64,000 bases of DNA from Petroclostridium sp. X23 (GCF_030013905.1 NZ_CP124862.1:4219051-4283050), one strand, 5' to 3'. Shown: positions 43,150 to 52,927, counted from the stretch's first letter. The notes: generated by a model from the letters alone, not told the origin. Made by a program: numbers and translations.

Positions 43150-44640
43150 TTGGAGAACCTGCAAAAGGATATTTATTGCGTAGCTTTTGACTGTGGGAAC
43201 TCTTCTTTCCGTGTTGTATTGGGTCACTATGACGGAAAGAAAATTGATATGGATGTAGTGCATCAAGTAGAAAATCAGACAATTGAAGTGAATGGGGTAT
43301 TTTACTGGGATATTTTATATATTTTTAATGAATTACAAAAAGGATTGCAAGAAGCTTTTAAAGCATGTAATAAAATTGATTCGGTTGGTGTGTCTACATG
43401 GGGAGTGGATTTTGGATTAGTTGGGCAGAAAGGACAGATGCTGGCGAATCCTATGAGCTATCGTAACTCTTTTGGGGAAGAACAGTTAAACAGGCTGAAT
43501 GAAGAAGAAAAAAAATTCTTATTTTACCGCACCGGAATACAGAATAATAGAATTAATTCGCTTTACCAGCTTCTTGGTATTAAAGAGCATTTTCCGGAAA
43601 ACTATCATATGGCAGATAAATTGCTAATGATACCCGATATCTTAGTAAATATGTTCACAGGTGAATATAAGACGGAAGGAAGCATTATCAGTACGACACA
43701 AATCCTGGATACGGAAAAAAGGGCTTACTCGAAAGAAGTCTTGAATCGGTTTAAACTTAACGATCAGCTTTTTGTTCCAATTGCAGCTCATGGTGAAGAG
43801 TTGGGCATTCTAAAAGGAAGTATTGCGAAAACGCTGAACGTCAATGTATGTCCTTTTGTTTGTGTGCCATCGCACGATACGGCTTCAGCAGTTGTTGCTG
43901 TTCCTACCGAAGAGCAGGGGTTTATTTTTATTAGCTCCGGGACATGGTCATTAATTGGCACTGAATTACAAAAAACCGTTATTAATGAACAGGTATATAG
44001 GGATAATTTTGCAAATGAGGTAGGTGCTTTTAATTCGATTACACTTCTCAAAAACTCTACAGGAATGCATATTCTGCAAAAGGTTAAGAAGGAAATGGAG
44101 CGGGATGGATATAAGCTTTCATGGGACGAGATTGAGAGCCTAGCCAAAACATATACAGGGGATATAGGTTTATTTGATCCGAATAATACGATATTTTTTA
44201 ATCCTAGAAGTATGGTTGAAGCAATAGGAAAGTTTATTAACGGGCAAGAAGGAAAACAAATCGGTTATCAGGAGGTCATTACGTCTGCATATAGGTCTTT
44301 GGCATACAGTTACCGGTATGCAATTGAACAAATTGAGGAAATCGTAGGGTGCTCAAAGGAAAAGATTTATATAGTAGGTGGGGGTTCCAGGAATTACTAC
44401 TTAAATCAAATGACATCGGATTTGACAGGGAAGGCAGTAAGCGCCGGACCGGAGGAGGCGACTTCCTTGGGGAATATAGCAACGCAGCTTAAGTATCATA
44501 ATCCGAGCTTGAATTTAACGGATATGAGAAAAATTATAGAAAACTCTGTAGAAATAAAGACATTTTCTCCTGATAGATCAATGAATAAACAGGAGATAGA
44601 AAAAAATTATAAAATCTTTAAATCATTGATTCAATATTAA
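43150..44640 (+). CDS. Rhamnulokinase-like FGGY kinase
   Basis: 496 residues from a TTG at 43150 that follows GGAATGGGGGG by a good spacing; an in-frame ATG at 43126 lacks a ribosome site. The ATP-binding N terminus is VAFDCGNSSFRVVLGHYDG, with VSTWGVDFGLVGQKG and YRN as in RhaB, and a C-domain IYIVGGGSRNYYLNQMTSDL. RhaB phosphorylates the C1 hydroxyl of L-rhamnulose. The product type fits the class II aldolase in this locus. RhaA/RhaD genes are absent, so the natural ketose may be another sugar. Confidence 0.85.
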   Translation: MENLQKDIYCVAFDCGNSSFRVVLGHYDGKKIDMDVVHQVENQTIEVNGVFYWDILYIFNELQKGLQEAFKACNKIDSVGVSTWGVDFGLVGQKGQMLANPMSYRNSFGEEQLNRLNEEEKKFLFYRTGIQNNRINSLYQLLGIKEHFPENYHMADKLLMIPDILVNMFTGEYKTEGSIISTTQILDTEKRAYSKEVLNRFKLNDQLFVPIAAHGEELGILKGSIAKTLNVNVCPFVCVPSHDTASAVVAVPTEEQGFIFISSGTWSLIGTELQKTVINEQVYRDNFANEVGAFNSITLLKNSTGMHILQKVKKEMERDGYKLSWDEIESLAKTYTGDIGLFDPNNTIFFNPRSMVEAIGKFINGQEGKQIGYQEVITSAYRSLAYSYRYAIEQIEEIVGCSKEKIYIVGGGSRNYYLNQMTSDLTGKAVSAGPEEATSLGNIATQLKYHNPSLNLTDMRKIIENSVEIKTFSPDRSMNKQEIEKNYKIFKSLIQY

Positions 44641-44708
44641 GATTTTGTTTCTTAATTGCTCAAAATATATTATGATTTAATTATCAAAGGGATACAGGAT
44701 GGTACAAT

Positions 44709-45728
44709 ATGGGCAAAAATAGTAATCGACAAACGAAAAAAATGACAATACGTGAAGTGGCACAGCTTGCGGGTGTTTCAACTGCAACAATATCCCGTGT
44801 GCTTAATGAACCGGATAAGGTTTCGAAAGAGGTAAAAGAGAAAGTTGAAAAAGTGATTGAAGAATATAATTATGTGCCAAATCAGCTTGCACAAAAGTTT
44901 ACTACCAATAATTCCAGGTGCATTGCAATATTTATCTATGACATAGCGAATCCTTTTTTTGTAAAGATCATAGAAGGCATTAATCGTATATCATTTGACA
45001 ATGATTATACATTGTTTATATGTGATTCGAGAAATAATAAAGAAAGAGAAATGAAGTATCTAAATTATCTGCTTGGTGCGCAAGTATCGGGGATTATTGT
45101 TACTGAAGGTGCTTCGGAAGATATCATAAAAAGAATCGGAAATAATATTCCTTCTGTAATGATTGATAGAAATATAGGACCGAAATGGCATTTCCCAATT
45201 ATTACATCGGACAACTACAATGGGGCATGTACGGCAGTAGAACACCTGATACAACTAAACCACAAAAAGATAGCTTTTGCTGCCGGTCCAGAGAACATTT
45301 GTACGACACAAATACGGAAAAAAGGATATATTGATACCATGAAAAAGTATGGACTGCCAATTTATCCCGGGTATATTTATCATGATGATTTTAATGTGAT
45401 GGGAGGAGTAAGGTCACTTGAGCACTGCATGTCTTTATCCGAGATTCCGACAGCAATTTTTTGTGCTAATGATTTGTTGGCTCAAGGTATTATTCTGCGT
45501 TCACATTCTATGAAGCTAACAATACCAAACGATATTTCATTGATTGGGTTTGACGGTATCATGCCTGAAACTTTTTATCCCAAAATTACTACCATACAGC
45601 AGCAAGTCGACCAGATTATCGAATGTACGATGGAAGCACTTTTTAAAATGATTAACCACGAAAAGTGTGAGGGGAGAATAACTATACCAACAAAGTTAAT
45701 TATCGGGAATACGACTCAAAAGATTTGA
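44709..45728 (+). CDS. LacI-family transcriptional regulator
   Basis: 339 residues. The HTH is MTIREVAQLAGVSTATISRV and the hinge helix YVPNQLAQKFTTN, followed by a sugar-binding effector domain. It lies inside the GRE locus and is the obvious candidate to bind the twin sites at 37625-37640 and 37756-37771. TTGTTT-17 nt-TATTAT at 44645-44673 is a possible weak internal promoter. Confidence 0.92.
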   Translation: MGKNSNRQTKKMTIREVAQLAGVSTATISRVLNEPDKVSKEVKEKVEKVIEEYNYVPNQLAQKFTTNNSRCIAIFIYDIANPFFVKIIEGINRISFDNDYTLFICDSRNNKEREMKYLNYLLGAQVSGIIVTEGASEDIIKRIGNNIPSVMIDRNIGPKWHFPIITSDNYNGACTAVEHLIQLNHKKIAFAAGPENICTTQIRKKGYIDTMKKYGLPIYPGYIYHDDFNVMGGVRSLEHCMSLSEIPTAIFCANDLLAQGIILRSHSMKLTIPNDISLIGFDGIMPETFYPKITTIQQQVDQIIECTMEALFKMINHEKCEGRITIPTKLIIGNTTQKI

Positions 45729-45762
45729 GTGAAAGAGTAATTTACCGTTGGGGGTGAATCGA

Positions 45763-47259
45763 ATGTCGGAATGCTATTTGGAGATGAAAAATATATGCAA
45801 GTCCTTTGCAGAAGTACAAGTTCTTAATCACATTAATTTTAATCTAAAACCTGGGGAGGTACATGTCCTGCTTGGAGAAAACGGTGCCGGAAAGTCTACA
45901 TTGATAAAAATTATGTCCGGTGCCTATACAAAAGCCTCAGGTGAGATTTTTATTGAAGATAGGCTTGTTGAAATCAATAAGCCGAAAGATGCTTTTCAGT
46001 ATGGAATCGGAGTAATCTACCAGGAATTTAATTTAAATCCGTATATGAGCATCTATGAAAATATTTTTTTAGGAAAAGAGCTTACAAAACGCTTTGGATT
46101 GATAGACAAAAGAAAAGCAATTGAAGAGACCGAGAGTATTTGTAAGAAAGTAGGCTTAACGGTGTCCCCTAAAACGCTGGTCAAACATTTAAGTGTTGCT
46201 CAAATGCAAATGGTTGAAATCGCTAAGGCCCTTAGCATGAATGTAAAAGTACTTGTCCTTGATGAGCCTACAGCAACCTTAACAGATACGGAAATTGCTA
46301 AGCTTTTTGAAATTATTAGGGAATTAAAAGATGATGGTGTAGGAATCGTCTATATATCTCACAGGATGAAAGAGCTAACAGAAATAGGTGACAGATGTAC
46401 AGTTTTGAGAGATGGAAGTTATATTGGGACTGTTGAGTTGAAAAACGTAACCTGTGATGAACTGATTCATATGATGGTTGGCCGGAATGTTGATTTTGAG
46501 AAAAGAGCGGTATCCTACCGCAGACCGGAAAGAGCACTTAAAGTTGAAGGGATTTATTATAAAGGCCTGCTGAAAGATGTATCATTTGAATTATATAAGG
46601 GAGAAGTCCTGGGAGTTGCAGGTTTGGTTGGATCAGGACGCACAGAACTTGCAAAGTGCATTATAGGTGAATATAGGAAAGATGCAGGAAGAATATTCAT
46701 TAATAATAAGGAAGAAAAGATTAAATGCCCGTCAGATGCCATTTCCAAAAGGATTGTTTATTTAAGTGAAGACCGGAAGAATGAAGGTTTGATATTAAAA
46801 CATGAGATAAAATCAAATACAACATTGACAGCATTAGGTAAAATACAAAAAAATGGGTTAATCAATAATGACCGGGAACGGTCATGTGTAAATAATCTCA
46901 TTTCTCAGTTTGGCATTAAAACAAATTCTATGAATACTTATGTAAAAAATCTCAGCGGAGGGAATCAGCAAAAAGTAGTTATTGCAAAGTGGGTGTTCTG
47001 TGGTGCGGACGTATATATCATTGATGAACCGACCCGGGGAATTGATGTTGGGGCAAGGCAGGAAATATATAATATTATGGAGGAGTTGTTAAAAGAAGGG
47101 GCATCAATCATCATGATAAGTTCAGACCTGGTAGAAGTTTTAAAAATGTCCGACAGAGTAATGGTTATGTGTAATGGAGAGAAAGCAGCTGTTTTGGATA
47201 ATAGTATTAATTTAACGCAGGAAAATATTCTGGAGTATGCGATAGGGGGAAAATGCTAA
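45763..47259 (+). CDS. Sugar ABC transporter ATPase (RbsA/MglA family, two nucleotide-binding domains)
   Basis: 498 residues. The first domain has Walker A GENGAGKST (38-46), signature LSVAQMQ and Walker B VLVLDEPTATLTD. The second has the degenerate P-loop GLVGSGRTEL, signature LSGGNQQKVVIAKWV and YIIDEPTRGIDVGA, the normal pattern of this family. The ATG at 45763 follows GGGGGTG; an earlier TTG at 45748 overlaps that ribosome site. Confidence 0.93.
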   Translation: MSECYLEMKNICKSFAEVQVLNHINFNLKPGEVHVLLGENGAGKSTLIKIMSGAYTKASGEIFIEDRLVEINKPKDAFQYGIGVIYQEFNLNPYMSIYENIFLGKELTKRFGLIDKRKAIEETESICKKVGLTVSPKTLVKHLSVAQMQMVEIAKALSMNVKVLVLDEPTATLTDTEIAKLFEIIRELKDDGVGIVYISHRMKELTEIGDRCTVLRDGSYIGTVELKNVTCDELIHMMVGRNVDFEKRAVSYRRPERALKVEGIYYKGLLKDVSFELYKGEVLGVAGLVGSGRTELAKCIIGEYRKDAGRIFINNKEEKIKCPSDAISKRIVYLSEDRKNEGLILKHEIKSNTTLTALGKIQKNGLINNDRERSCVNNLISQFGIKTNSMNTYVKNLSGGNQQKVVIAKWVFCGADVYIIDEPTRGIDVGARQEIYNIMEELLKEGASIIMISSDLVEVLKMSDRVMVMCNGEKAAVLDNSINLTQENILEYAIGGKC

Positions 47260-48222
47260 ATGGAACCGTTATTAAATCAGAATACCTTTTTGGACTGGAA
47301 AGAATGTTTGAAAAAGATCAGCATATATTTAGCGTTCTTATGTATCTTTATCATCTTTTCAATCATTAATCCGAATTTTATTAGCATAAGCAATATACTC
47401 AATATTATTGTTCAATCTTCAATTCTGGCAATCATAGCAGTCGGTGAAACGATGGTTATCTTAACAAACGGAATAGATCTAAGCGTAGGGTCAATTGTTG
47501 CTTTTGTAGGCATTGCAATGGGACTAGCGCTGGTTGCAGGAGTCCCGGTTGTACTGGTTGTCATTTTGGGCATGGTACTGGGATTGATTGTCGGTGCAAT
47601 TAACGGTATCATTATTTCATATGGCCGCGTACCGTCATTTATTGTAACGCTTGGAATGATGGGGATTGCCCGTGGGGCTGCATTGGCGCTGAACTCCGGA
47701 AAACCTGTGGCAGGATTTCCGAGTGCTTTTGAAAAAATCGCATCAACGAAAATTGTAAACATCCCCATTTTTATATTTTACTGCGCAATTATTTACGTGC
47801 TTATGTACATTGTGCTTCATAAAACCAAGTTCGGAAGATATATTTATGCAATCGGAGGCAATAGGGATGCAGCGCGTTTGTCAGGAGTGAAAGTAAAGAA
47901 GGTAGAAATGTTTGTTTATGCCCTTGCAGGTTTATTTTGCGGAATAGGTGCAATTATGTTGACAACGAGACTTAACTATGCGACGCCGATAGCAGGAAAC
48001 AGCTATGAGCTTGATGCGGTTGCATCTGTTGTCATTGGCGGTACGGCACTTTCGGGTGGACAAGGAAAGATTTTAGGTTCACTAATGGGGGCCTTAATAC
48101 TGGGGACACTTCGAAACGGTTTAACCATACTAAATGTGCCGGTTTATTTCCAACAAATTGTAATAGGGATAGTGATTATTATGGCTGTATTTATAGATAA
48201 ACTGAAAGAAAAGGAAAATTGA
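47260..48222 (+). CDS. Sugar ABC transporter permease (RbsC family)
   Basis: 320 residues, about nine membrane segments. RbsC-type motifs are TNGIDLSVGSIVAFVGIAMG and GRYIYAIGGNRDAARLSGVK, then VIGGTALSGGQGKILGSLMG. The ATG directly abuts the ATPase stop codon, so expression is coupled. It is the last gene of the GRE locus. Confidence 0.94.
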   Translation: MEPLLNQNTFLDWKECLKKISIYLAFLCIFIIFSIINPNFISISNILNIIVQSSILAIIAVGETMVILTNGIDLSVGSIVAFVGIAMGLALVAGVPVVLVVILGMVLGLIVGAINGIIISYGRVPSFIVTLGMMGIARGAALALNSGKPVAGFPSAFEKIASTKIVNIPIFIFYCAIIYVLMYIVLHKTKFGRYIYAIGGNRDAARLSGVKVKKVEMFVYALAGLFCGIGAIMLTTRLNYATPIAGNSYELDAVASVVIGGTALSGGQGKILGSLMGALILGTLRNGLTILNVPVYFQQIVIGIVIIMAVFIDKLKEKEN

Positions 48223-48282
48223 TTCAGCTATTGGCTATTATGGAAAGATGAAAAATATTGTTTTGAAAATGTAATTGTAAGA

Positions 48283-48335
48283 AGAAGTTATGTTGAAATA
48301 GAATTCAATTCTATGGAGAGATAGCTTCTTTTTTA
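48283..48335 (+). terminator. Intrinsic terminator at the end of the GRE locus
   Basis: AGAAGTTAT (48283-48291) pairs with ATAGCTTCT (48321-48329, one G-U pair), with an inner ATAGAA/TTCTAT stem, followed by a run of seven T. Confidence 0.75.
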
Positions 48336-48341
48336 TGTTTA

Positions 48342-48488
48342 TAGGAGGATGTGAAAAAGTCTGATTCAGCATACAGAAGGGCAAGACTTGGGGACTGGTC
48401 TGCTGTCAGGCCTGGTTTTTGGCCGGACTGCGGCCCTGTCCCCGTGTCCGATTTTCGAACGATTAAGCACTTTTTTACATCCTCCTTA
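48342..48488. repeat. 147-bp MITE-like element
   Basis: Ends match as inverted repeats: GGAGGATGTGAAAAAGT (48344-48360) against the complement of 48469-48485 at 16 of 17 positions. The GC-rich interior (GGGGAC at about 48390 and GTCCCC at about 48437, with GGCC pairs) folds on itself. There is no reading frame. It differs from the repeats at 27.7 and 29.2 kb. It fills most of the 412-nt gap before the hydrogenase operon. From 48489 to 48634 I see only A+T-rich leader. Confidence 0.7.
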
Positions 48489-48634
48489 TAGGGATTTTAA
48501 CAAAGCCAAATAAAATAGCTTTCCAAGAATAATTGATGAAGAAAAAGGAAACCTTAGGATAAAATAGAATTTTTGTGTTTCAATCAATATAGTATTCAAG
48601 AATCCATTTGTTAAACAGATGAGGAGGTATTTTC

Positions 48635-49144
48635 ATGGGTATGCGCATAGAGAAAAATCATGATGAGAACTTTCAAAAACTTGATGAAGTACTGGCTCAA
48701 TATAAAGACCAGCAGGGAATGCTGATTCGTATCCTGCAAAAAGCACAGGAAATTTTCGGTCATTTGCCCGATGAAGTACAATCATATATCGCAGAGAAAA
48801 CAGATATCCCTATATCCACAGTAAATGGCGTAGTCAGTTTTTACTCGTTTTTCTCGCAAGAGCCTCAAGGGAAATATACCGTTGGAGTATGTCTGGGAAC
48901 TGCCTGTTATGTAAAAGGAGCACAAGAGGTATTGGAAGAGATTAAAGAAGAGTTGGGTTTGGATGTAGGTGAAACTACATTGGATCACATGTTTACTTTA
49001 AAAGCAACTCGCTGCATTGGCGCGTGCGGTTTAGCGCCTGTTATTACGATCAATGATGATGTACACGGCAGGCTGAGCCCTTCGGATATCCCTTCCATTT
49101 TACATCAATATATGAAAAATCAGAAGGAACCGGTAGTTAAATAA
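48635..49144 (+). CDS. hydC: Bifurcating [FeFe]-hydrogenase subunit, NuoE-like (HydC/HndA type)
   Basis: 169 residues. The helical N domain is followed by a thioredoxin-like [2Fe-2S] domain with CLGTACYVKG (about 89-98) and CIGACGLAP (about 129-137), the four-Cys pattern of the 24-kDa subunit. AGGAGG precedes the ATG. It passes electrons between the NuoF-like subunit and the hydrogenase. Three genes in order with 12-14 nt gaps form the operon. Confidence 0.92.
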   Translation: MGMRIEKNHDENFQKLDEVLAQYKDQQGMLIRILQKAQEIFGHLPDEVQSYIAEKTDIPISTVNGVVSFYSFFSQEPQGKYTVGVCLGTACYVKGAQEVLEEIKEELGLDVGETTLDHMFTLKATRCIGACGLAPVITINDDVHGRLSPSDIPSILHQYMKNQKEPVVK

Positions 49145-49156
49145 AGAGGTGAAACT

Positions 49157-51052
49157 ATGGAACAAGTAAAAATAGAATCAATGGAGCAGCTGCAGGCATT
49201 AAAGCAGGAAGTCATGCAGCGTATTTCATGCCATTTAAAGGGAGAGACTCCGGAACAAGAGGCGGAGAAATATCATATTTTAGTTTGCTCAGGAACAGGA
49301 TGTACAGCAACAAAGAGCCAGATCATCCGGGAAAAACTTGAAAAGGAAATAAAGAAGCGAAACCTTGAGGATAAGGTAAAGGTATTCAAAACAGGCTGTT
49401 TCGGTTTCTGCAAATTAGGCCCTATTCTAGCCATTTACCCTGACCGTACCGTTTATATCAAGGTGGATGAAGGTGATGTGGATGCGATACTGGATGGGCA
49501 TATCCGGGAAAGGCATGTGGTAGATAAGCTGTTATATGTATCGCCTAAGACCGGTGCGGTACAAAAGACATTGGAAGAAATGGACTTTTTTAATTTCCAG
49601 CAGCGTATTGCCCTTAAAAATTGCAGTGTGATCAATCCGGAAGACATCACCGAGTATATTGCTTTAGACGGATATATGGTGTTAGCGGAAATATTAACCC
49701 AAAGGAAGTCTCCAAAATCTATTATTGAAGAGTTAAAAAAATCAGGGCTGAGGGGCCGCGGAGGCGGAGGGTTTTCTACCGGTATGAAATGGGAGTATGC
49801 CGCCGGATACCAATCGGATAAAAAGTTTGTGGTATGTAATGCCGATGAAGGTGACCCAGGTGCGTTTATGGACCGTTCTATTTTGGAAGGGGATCCCCAC
49901 AGCATTATTGAGGCAATGATTATTGCCGGATATGCGATCAATGCCCAACAGGGATATATCTATGTACGTGCCGAGTACCCGATTGCTGTGGAAAGGTTGG
50001 AAATAGCCATAGACCAGGCTAGAAAGGCTGGGTTGCTGGGGAAGAATATCCTGGGTTCGGGATTTGATTTTGAAGTGGATATCCGTCTTGGAGCAGGGGC
50101 TTTTGTATGCGGTGAAGAAACGGCACTGTTATCATCCATCATGGGCTTAAGAGGAGAACCCAGCCCGCGTCCGCCCTTTCCTGCCGAAGCGGGGTTATGG
50201 GAAAAACCTACCCTGAACAATAATGTTGAGACCTATGCGAATGTGCCCATTATTTTGCGTAAAGGCGCTGAATGGTACGCAGGAATCGGTACGGAAGACA
50301 GCAAAGGCACGAAGGTATTTGCGCTGGCGGGGCAGATCAATAATACAGGTCTTATTGAAGTGCCGATGGGTACAACATTAAGAGATATTATTTATGAAAT
50401 CGGAGGAGGCATTCATGACGGAAAAGAATTTAAAGCAGTGCAGACCGGGGGACCTTCCGGCGGGTGTATTCCAGCCTCTCATCTGGATATAAAAATTGAT
50501 TTTAAATCCTTAACCGATATCGGCTCCATGATGGGTTCAGGCGGGATGATTGTAATGGATGAAACCGACTGTATGGTGGATATCGCCCGCTTCTATCTGG
50601 AATTCGCCCAGGATGAGTCGTGTGGTAAGTGTGTACCTTGTCGTGTAGGTACCAAGCGGCTGTTAGAAATCCTTGAAAAAATCACAAAAGGTGATGGCGC
50701 GGAAGAGGATTTGGAAATCATGGAGAACCTTTGTTACGACATTAAGGACAGCTCGCTGTGCGGTCTTGGGCAGACGGCACCAAATCCCATCCTTAGTACA
50801 TTGAAGTATTTTCGGCATGAGTATCTCGCTCATATTAAAGATAAAGAATGTCCGGCAGGTGTTTGCAATGCGCTGCTGCGCGTCGTCATATCGGATAAGT
50901 GCATTGCCTGCGGTATTTGTGCCCGGATATGTCCGGTAAGTGCGATTACGGGAGAGCGAAAAAAGCCTCCATATGAGATACATCAGGATATATGCATCAA
51001 ATGTGGGGCTTGTATTCCAAAATGTCCTGTAGATGCGATTTATAAGAGATAA
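49157..51052 (+). CDS. hydB: Bifurcating [FeFe]-hydrogenase subunit, NuoF-like flavoprotein (HydB/HndC type)
   Basis: 631 residues. The domain order is an N-terminal thioredoxin-like [2Fe-2S] domain (CSGTGCTATKS and CFGFCKLGP); the FMN/NADH-binding NuoF core with GLRGRGGGGFSTGMKWEYAA and CNADEGDPGAFMDRS; a [4Fe-4S] site (ESCGKCVPCRVGTKRL); and a C-terminal double ferredoxin domain (CIACGICARICPVSA, CIKCGACIPKCPVDA). This is the typical long form found in bifurcating hydrogenases. Its flavin site exchanges electrons with NAD(H). Confidence 0.95.
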   Translation: MEQVKIESMEQLQALKQEVMQRISCHLKGETPEQEAEKYHILVCSGTGCTATKSQIIREKLEKEIKKRNLEDKVKVFKTGCFGFCKLGPILAIYPDRTVYIKVDEGDVDAILDGHIRERHVVDKLLYVSPKTGAVQKTLEEMDFFNFQQRIALKNCSVINPEDITEYIALDGYMVLAEILTQRKSPKSIIEELKKSGLRGRGGGGFSTGMKWEYAAGYQSDKKFVVCNADEGDPGAFMDRSILEGDPHSIIEAMIIAGYAINAQQGYIYVRAEYPIAVERLEIAIDQARKAGLLGKNILGSGFDFEVDIRLGAGAFVCGEETALLSSIMGLRGEPSPRPPFPAEAGLWEKPTLNNNVETYANVPIILRKGAEWYAGIGTEDSKGTKVFALAGQINNTGLIEVPMGTTLRDIIYEIGGGIHDGKEFKAVQTGGPSGGCIPASHLDIKIDFKSLTDIGSMMGSGGMIVMDETDCMVDIARFYLEFAQDESCGKCVPCRVGTKRLLEILEKITKGDGAEEDLEIMENLCYDIKDSSLCGLGQTAPNPILSTLKYFRHEYLAHIKDKECPAGVCNALLRVVISDKCIACGICARICPVSAITGERKKPPYEIHQDICIKCGACIPKCPVDAIYKR

Positions 51053-51066
51053 CAGGAGGTGACGAT

Positions 51067-52875
51067 ATGGAAAACATCAGAGAACAAGAAGAATTAGAAA
51101 TGATTAGTGAAAAAGTAAAAGTTATGTTTGACGGACATGAATACGAAGTGCCGAAGGGGATGTCGGTTTTAGAGGCGGCACGGTACATTCATATTGATAT
51201 TCCCAGCTTGTGTTATTTGAAAGATATTAACGAAATCGGCGCATGCCGTGTTTGTGTTGTTGAAATAGAGGGCGCTAGAACTTTGCAAGCATCCTGCGTA
51301 TATCCTGTCAGAGAAGGACTTAAGATACGTACTAATTCCGAAAGGGTACTCAGGGCAAGAAAAACTGCGGTGACCTTGCTGCTCTCAAACCATCATAGAG
51401 AATGTCTGACTTGTATCAGGAATTTGAACTGTGAGTTGCAGAATGTGGCGGACACATTAGGAATTAGGGATATTCCATATACAGGCGAGATGTATGATTA
51501 CGGTTTTCACCGTAATAATCATGCTATTCAAAGGGATTATAACAAATGCATCAACTGCCGCCGCTGTATGGCGATATGCAATAAGATCCAGGAATGCAAC
51601 GTATATTCACCTATTAACCGTGGCTTGGATACGGTGATCGCACCGGCATTTAAAAAAGATTTATCAGAGGTGATATGCATTACCTGCGGTCAATGCGTGA
51701 TCGCCTGCCCTACCGCTTCATTGACCGAAAAGGAAAGTATTGGCGATGTGTGGGCGGTACTTTCAGATCCGAAAAAATATGTGGTGGCGCAAACGGCACC
51801 ATCCATCCAGGTCACGTTGGGAGAAGAATTCCGCATGCCTGTCGGTACACTGGTAAGAGGAAAACTGGTTGCATCACTGAGAAGGCTCGGATTTGACAAG
51901 GTGTTTGCTACCGATGTCACCGCGGACTTAACCATTATGGAGGAAGCCAGTGAGCTTTTGGATCGAGTCATGAACCATCCCGACCATATGCCGCTGCTAT
52001 CGTCTTGTTGTCCCGGCTGGGTGAAATTTGCGGAGCATTTTTATCCGGAATTTTTACCCAATCTTTCGTCTACAAAATCCCCGCATGAAATGTGCGGAGC
52101 ACTTACCAAGACGTGGTATGCAAAAAAATACGGCATCAAGCCGGCGGATATCGTCAATGTCGCCATTATGCCTTGTACAGCAAAAAAATATGAAGCGGCA
52201 AGACCGGAGATGACGTCGGATGGTTTCCGCAATGTAGATTATGTATTGACCACGCGGGAGCTGGCAAGAATGATTCGGCAGGCAGGCATTGATTTCATTA
52301 ATCTTCCCGATGAAACTTATGATGAGCCTTTCGATCAATTCAGCGGTGCCGGTACGATATTCGGTACAACCGGAGGATTGTTTGAAGCGGCACTCCGTAC
52401 GGCCCATTATCTTTATACCGGTGAAGAAATGCCTGTGCCGGACTATGAAGACACAAGGGGACAGCGAGGCCTGAAATACGGTAAGGTGACGATAGGAGAT
52501 AAGACGCTTTCTATTGCGGTAGCCCATGGGACAGGAAACGCAAAAAAAGCGTTGGAAGCGCATAAAGAAGGAAAGAAAAAGATTGATTATATGGAAGTCA
52601 TGGCATGTCCCGGCGGCTGCGTCGGCGGAGGGGGGCAGCCTATTCTTGGGGGCAGAGATCATAAGAAGATCTCTCTGGATTATCGGCATAATCGTGCGGA
52701 TTCATTATTTAACATTGACCGCGGCAGCAAGATCCGCCGCTCTCATGAGAACGAGCGCATTAAGCAAATATATGACGAATTCCTGGAAGGACCGTTGTCG
52801 GAAGTGTCCAAGAAGTATCTGCATACAAGCTTTATACCCAGAGGAAAATTTCCGTATTTAAAGACGGATGAATAA
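51067..52875 (+). CDS. hydA: [FeFe]-hydrogenase catalytic subunit (HydA/HndD type)
   Basis: 602 residues. It carries a plant-type [2Fe-2S] domain (CYLKDINEIGACRVC), a His-ligated [4Fe-4S] site (NHHRECLTCIRNLNC), a double [4Fe-4S] ferredoxin domain (CINCRRCMAIC, CITCGQCVIACP), and all three H-cluster motifs: SSCCPGWV, MPCTAKKYEA and MACPGGCVGGGGQP. It produces or consumes H2, coupled through the partner subunits to NADH and ferredoxin in the cytoplasm. AGGAGG precedes the ATG. H-cluster maturases are not in the window. Confidence 0.97.
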   Translation: MENIREQEELEMISEKVKVMFDGHEYEVPKGMSVLEAARYIHIDIPSLCYLKDINEIGACRVCVVEIEGARTLQASCVYPVREGLKIRTNSERVLRARKTAVTLLLSNHHRECLTCIRNLNCELQNVADTLGIRDIPYTGEMYDYGFHRNNHAIQRDYNKCINCRRCMAICNKIQECNVYSPINRGLDTVIAPAFKKDLSEVICITCGQCVIACPTASLTEKESIGDVWAVLSDPKKYVVAQTAPSIQVTLGEEFRMPVGTLVRGKLVASLRRLGFDKVFATDVTADLTIMEEASELLDRVMNHPDHMPLLSSCCPGWVKFAEHFYPEFLPNLSSTKSPHEMCGALTKTWYAKKYGIKPADIVNVAIMPCTAKKYEAARPEMTSDGFRNVDYVLTTRELARMIRQAGIDFINLPDETYDEPFDQFSGAGTIFGTTGGLFEAALRTAHYLYTGEEMPVPDYEDTRGQRGLKYGKVTIGDKTLSIAVAHGTGNAKKALEAHKEGKKKIDYMEVMACPGGCVGGGGQPILGGRDHKKISLDYRHNRADSLFNIDRGSKIRRSHENERIKQIYDEFLEGPLSEVSKKYLHTSFIPRGKFPYLKTDE

Positions 52876-52882
52876 AAAAGGG

Positions 52883-52927
52883 GCTGTCTCGTAATAGGAA
52901 TTAAATTTCTATTCGAGACAGCTTTTT
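52883..52927 (+). terminator. Intrinsic terminator of the hydrogenase operon
   Basis: GCTGTCTCG (52883-52891) pairs with CGAGACAGC (52914-52922), with further pairing inside, followed by TTTTT. Confidence 0.85.

Noticed and set aside
39035..44640. Standard rhamnose or fucose utilisation operon with propanediol dehydratase
   Set aside because: No isomerase, lactaldehyde reductase or propanediol-pathway genes are in the unit, and the GRE pocket residues differ from diol dehydratases by eye.
52054..52689. 211-codon open frame on the minus strand within the hydrogenase gene
   Set aside because: Antisense shadow of hydA, whose catalytic motifs cover the same DNA.
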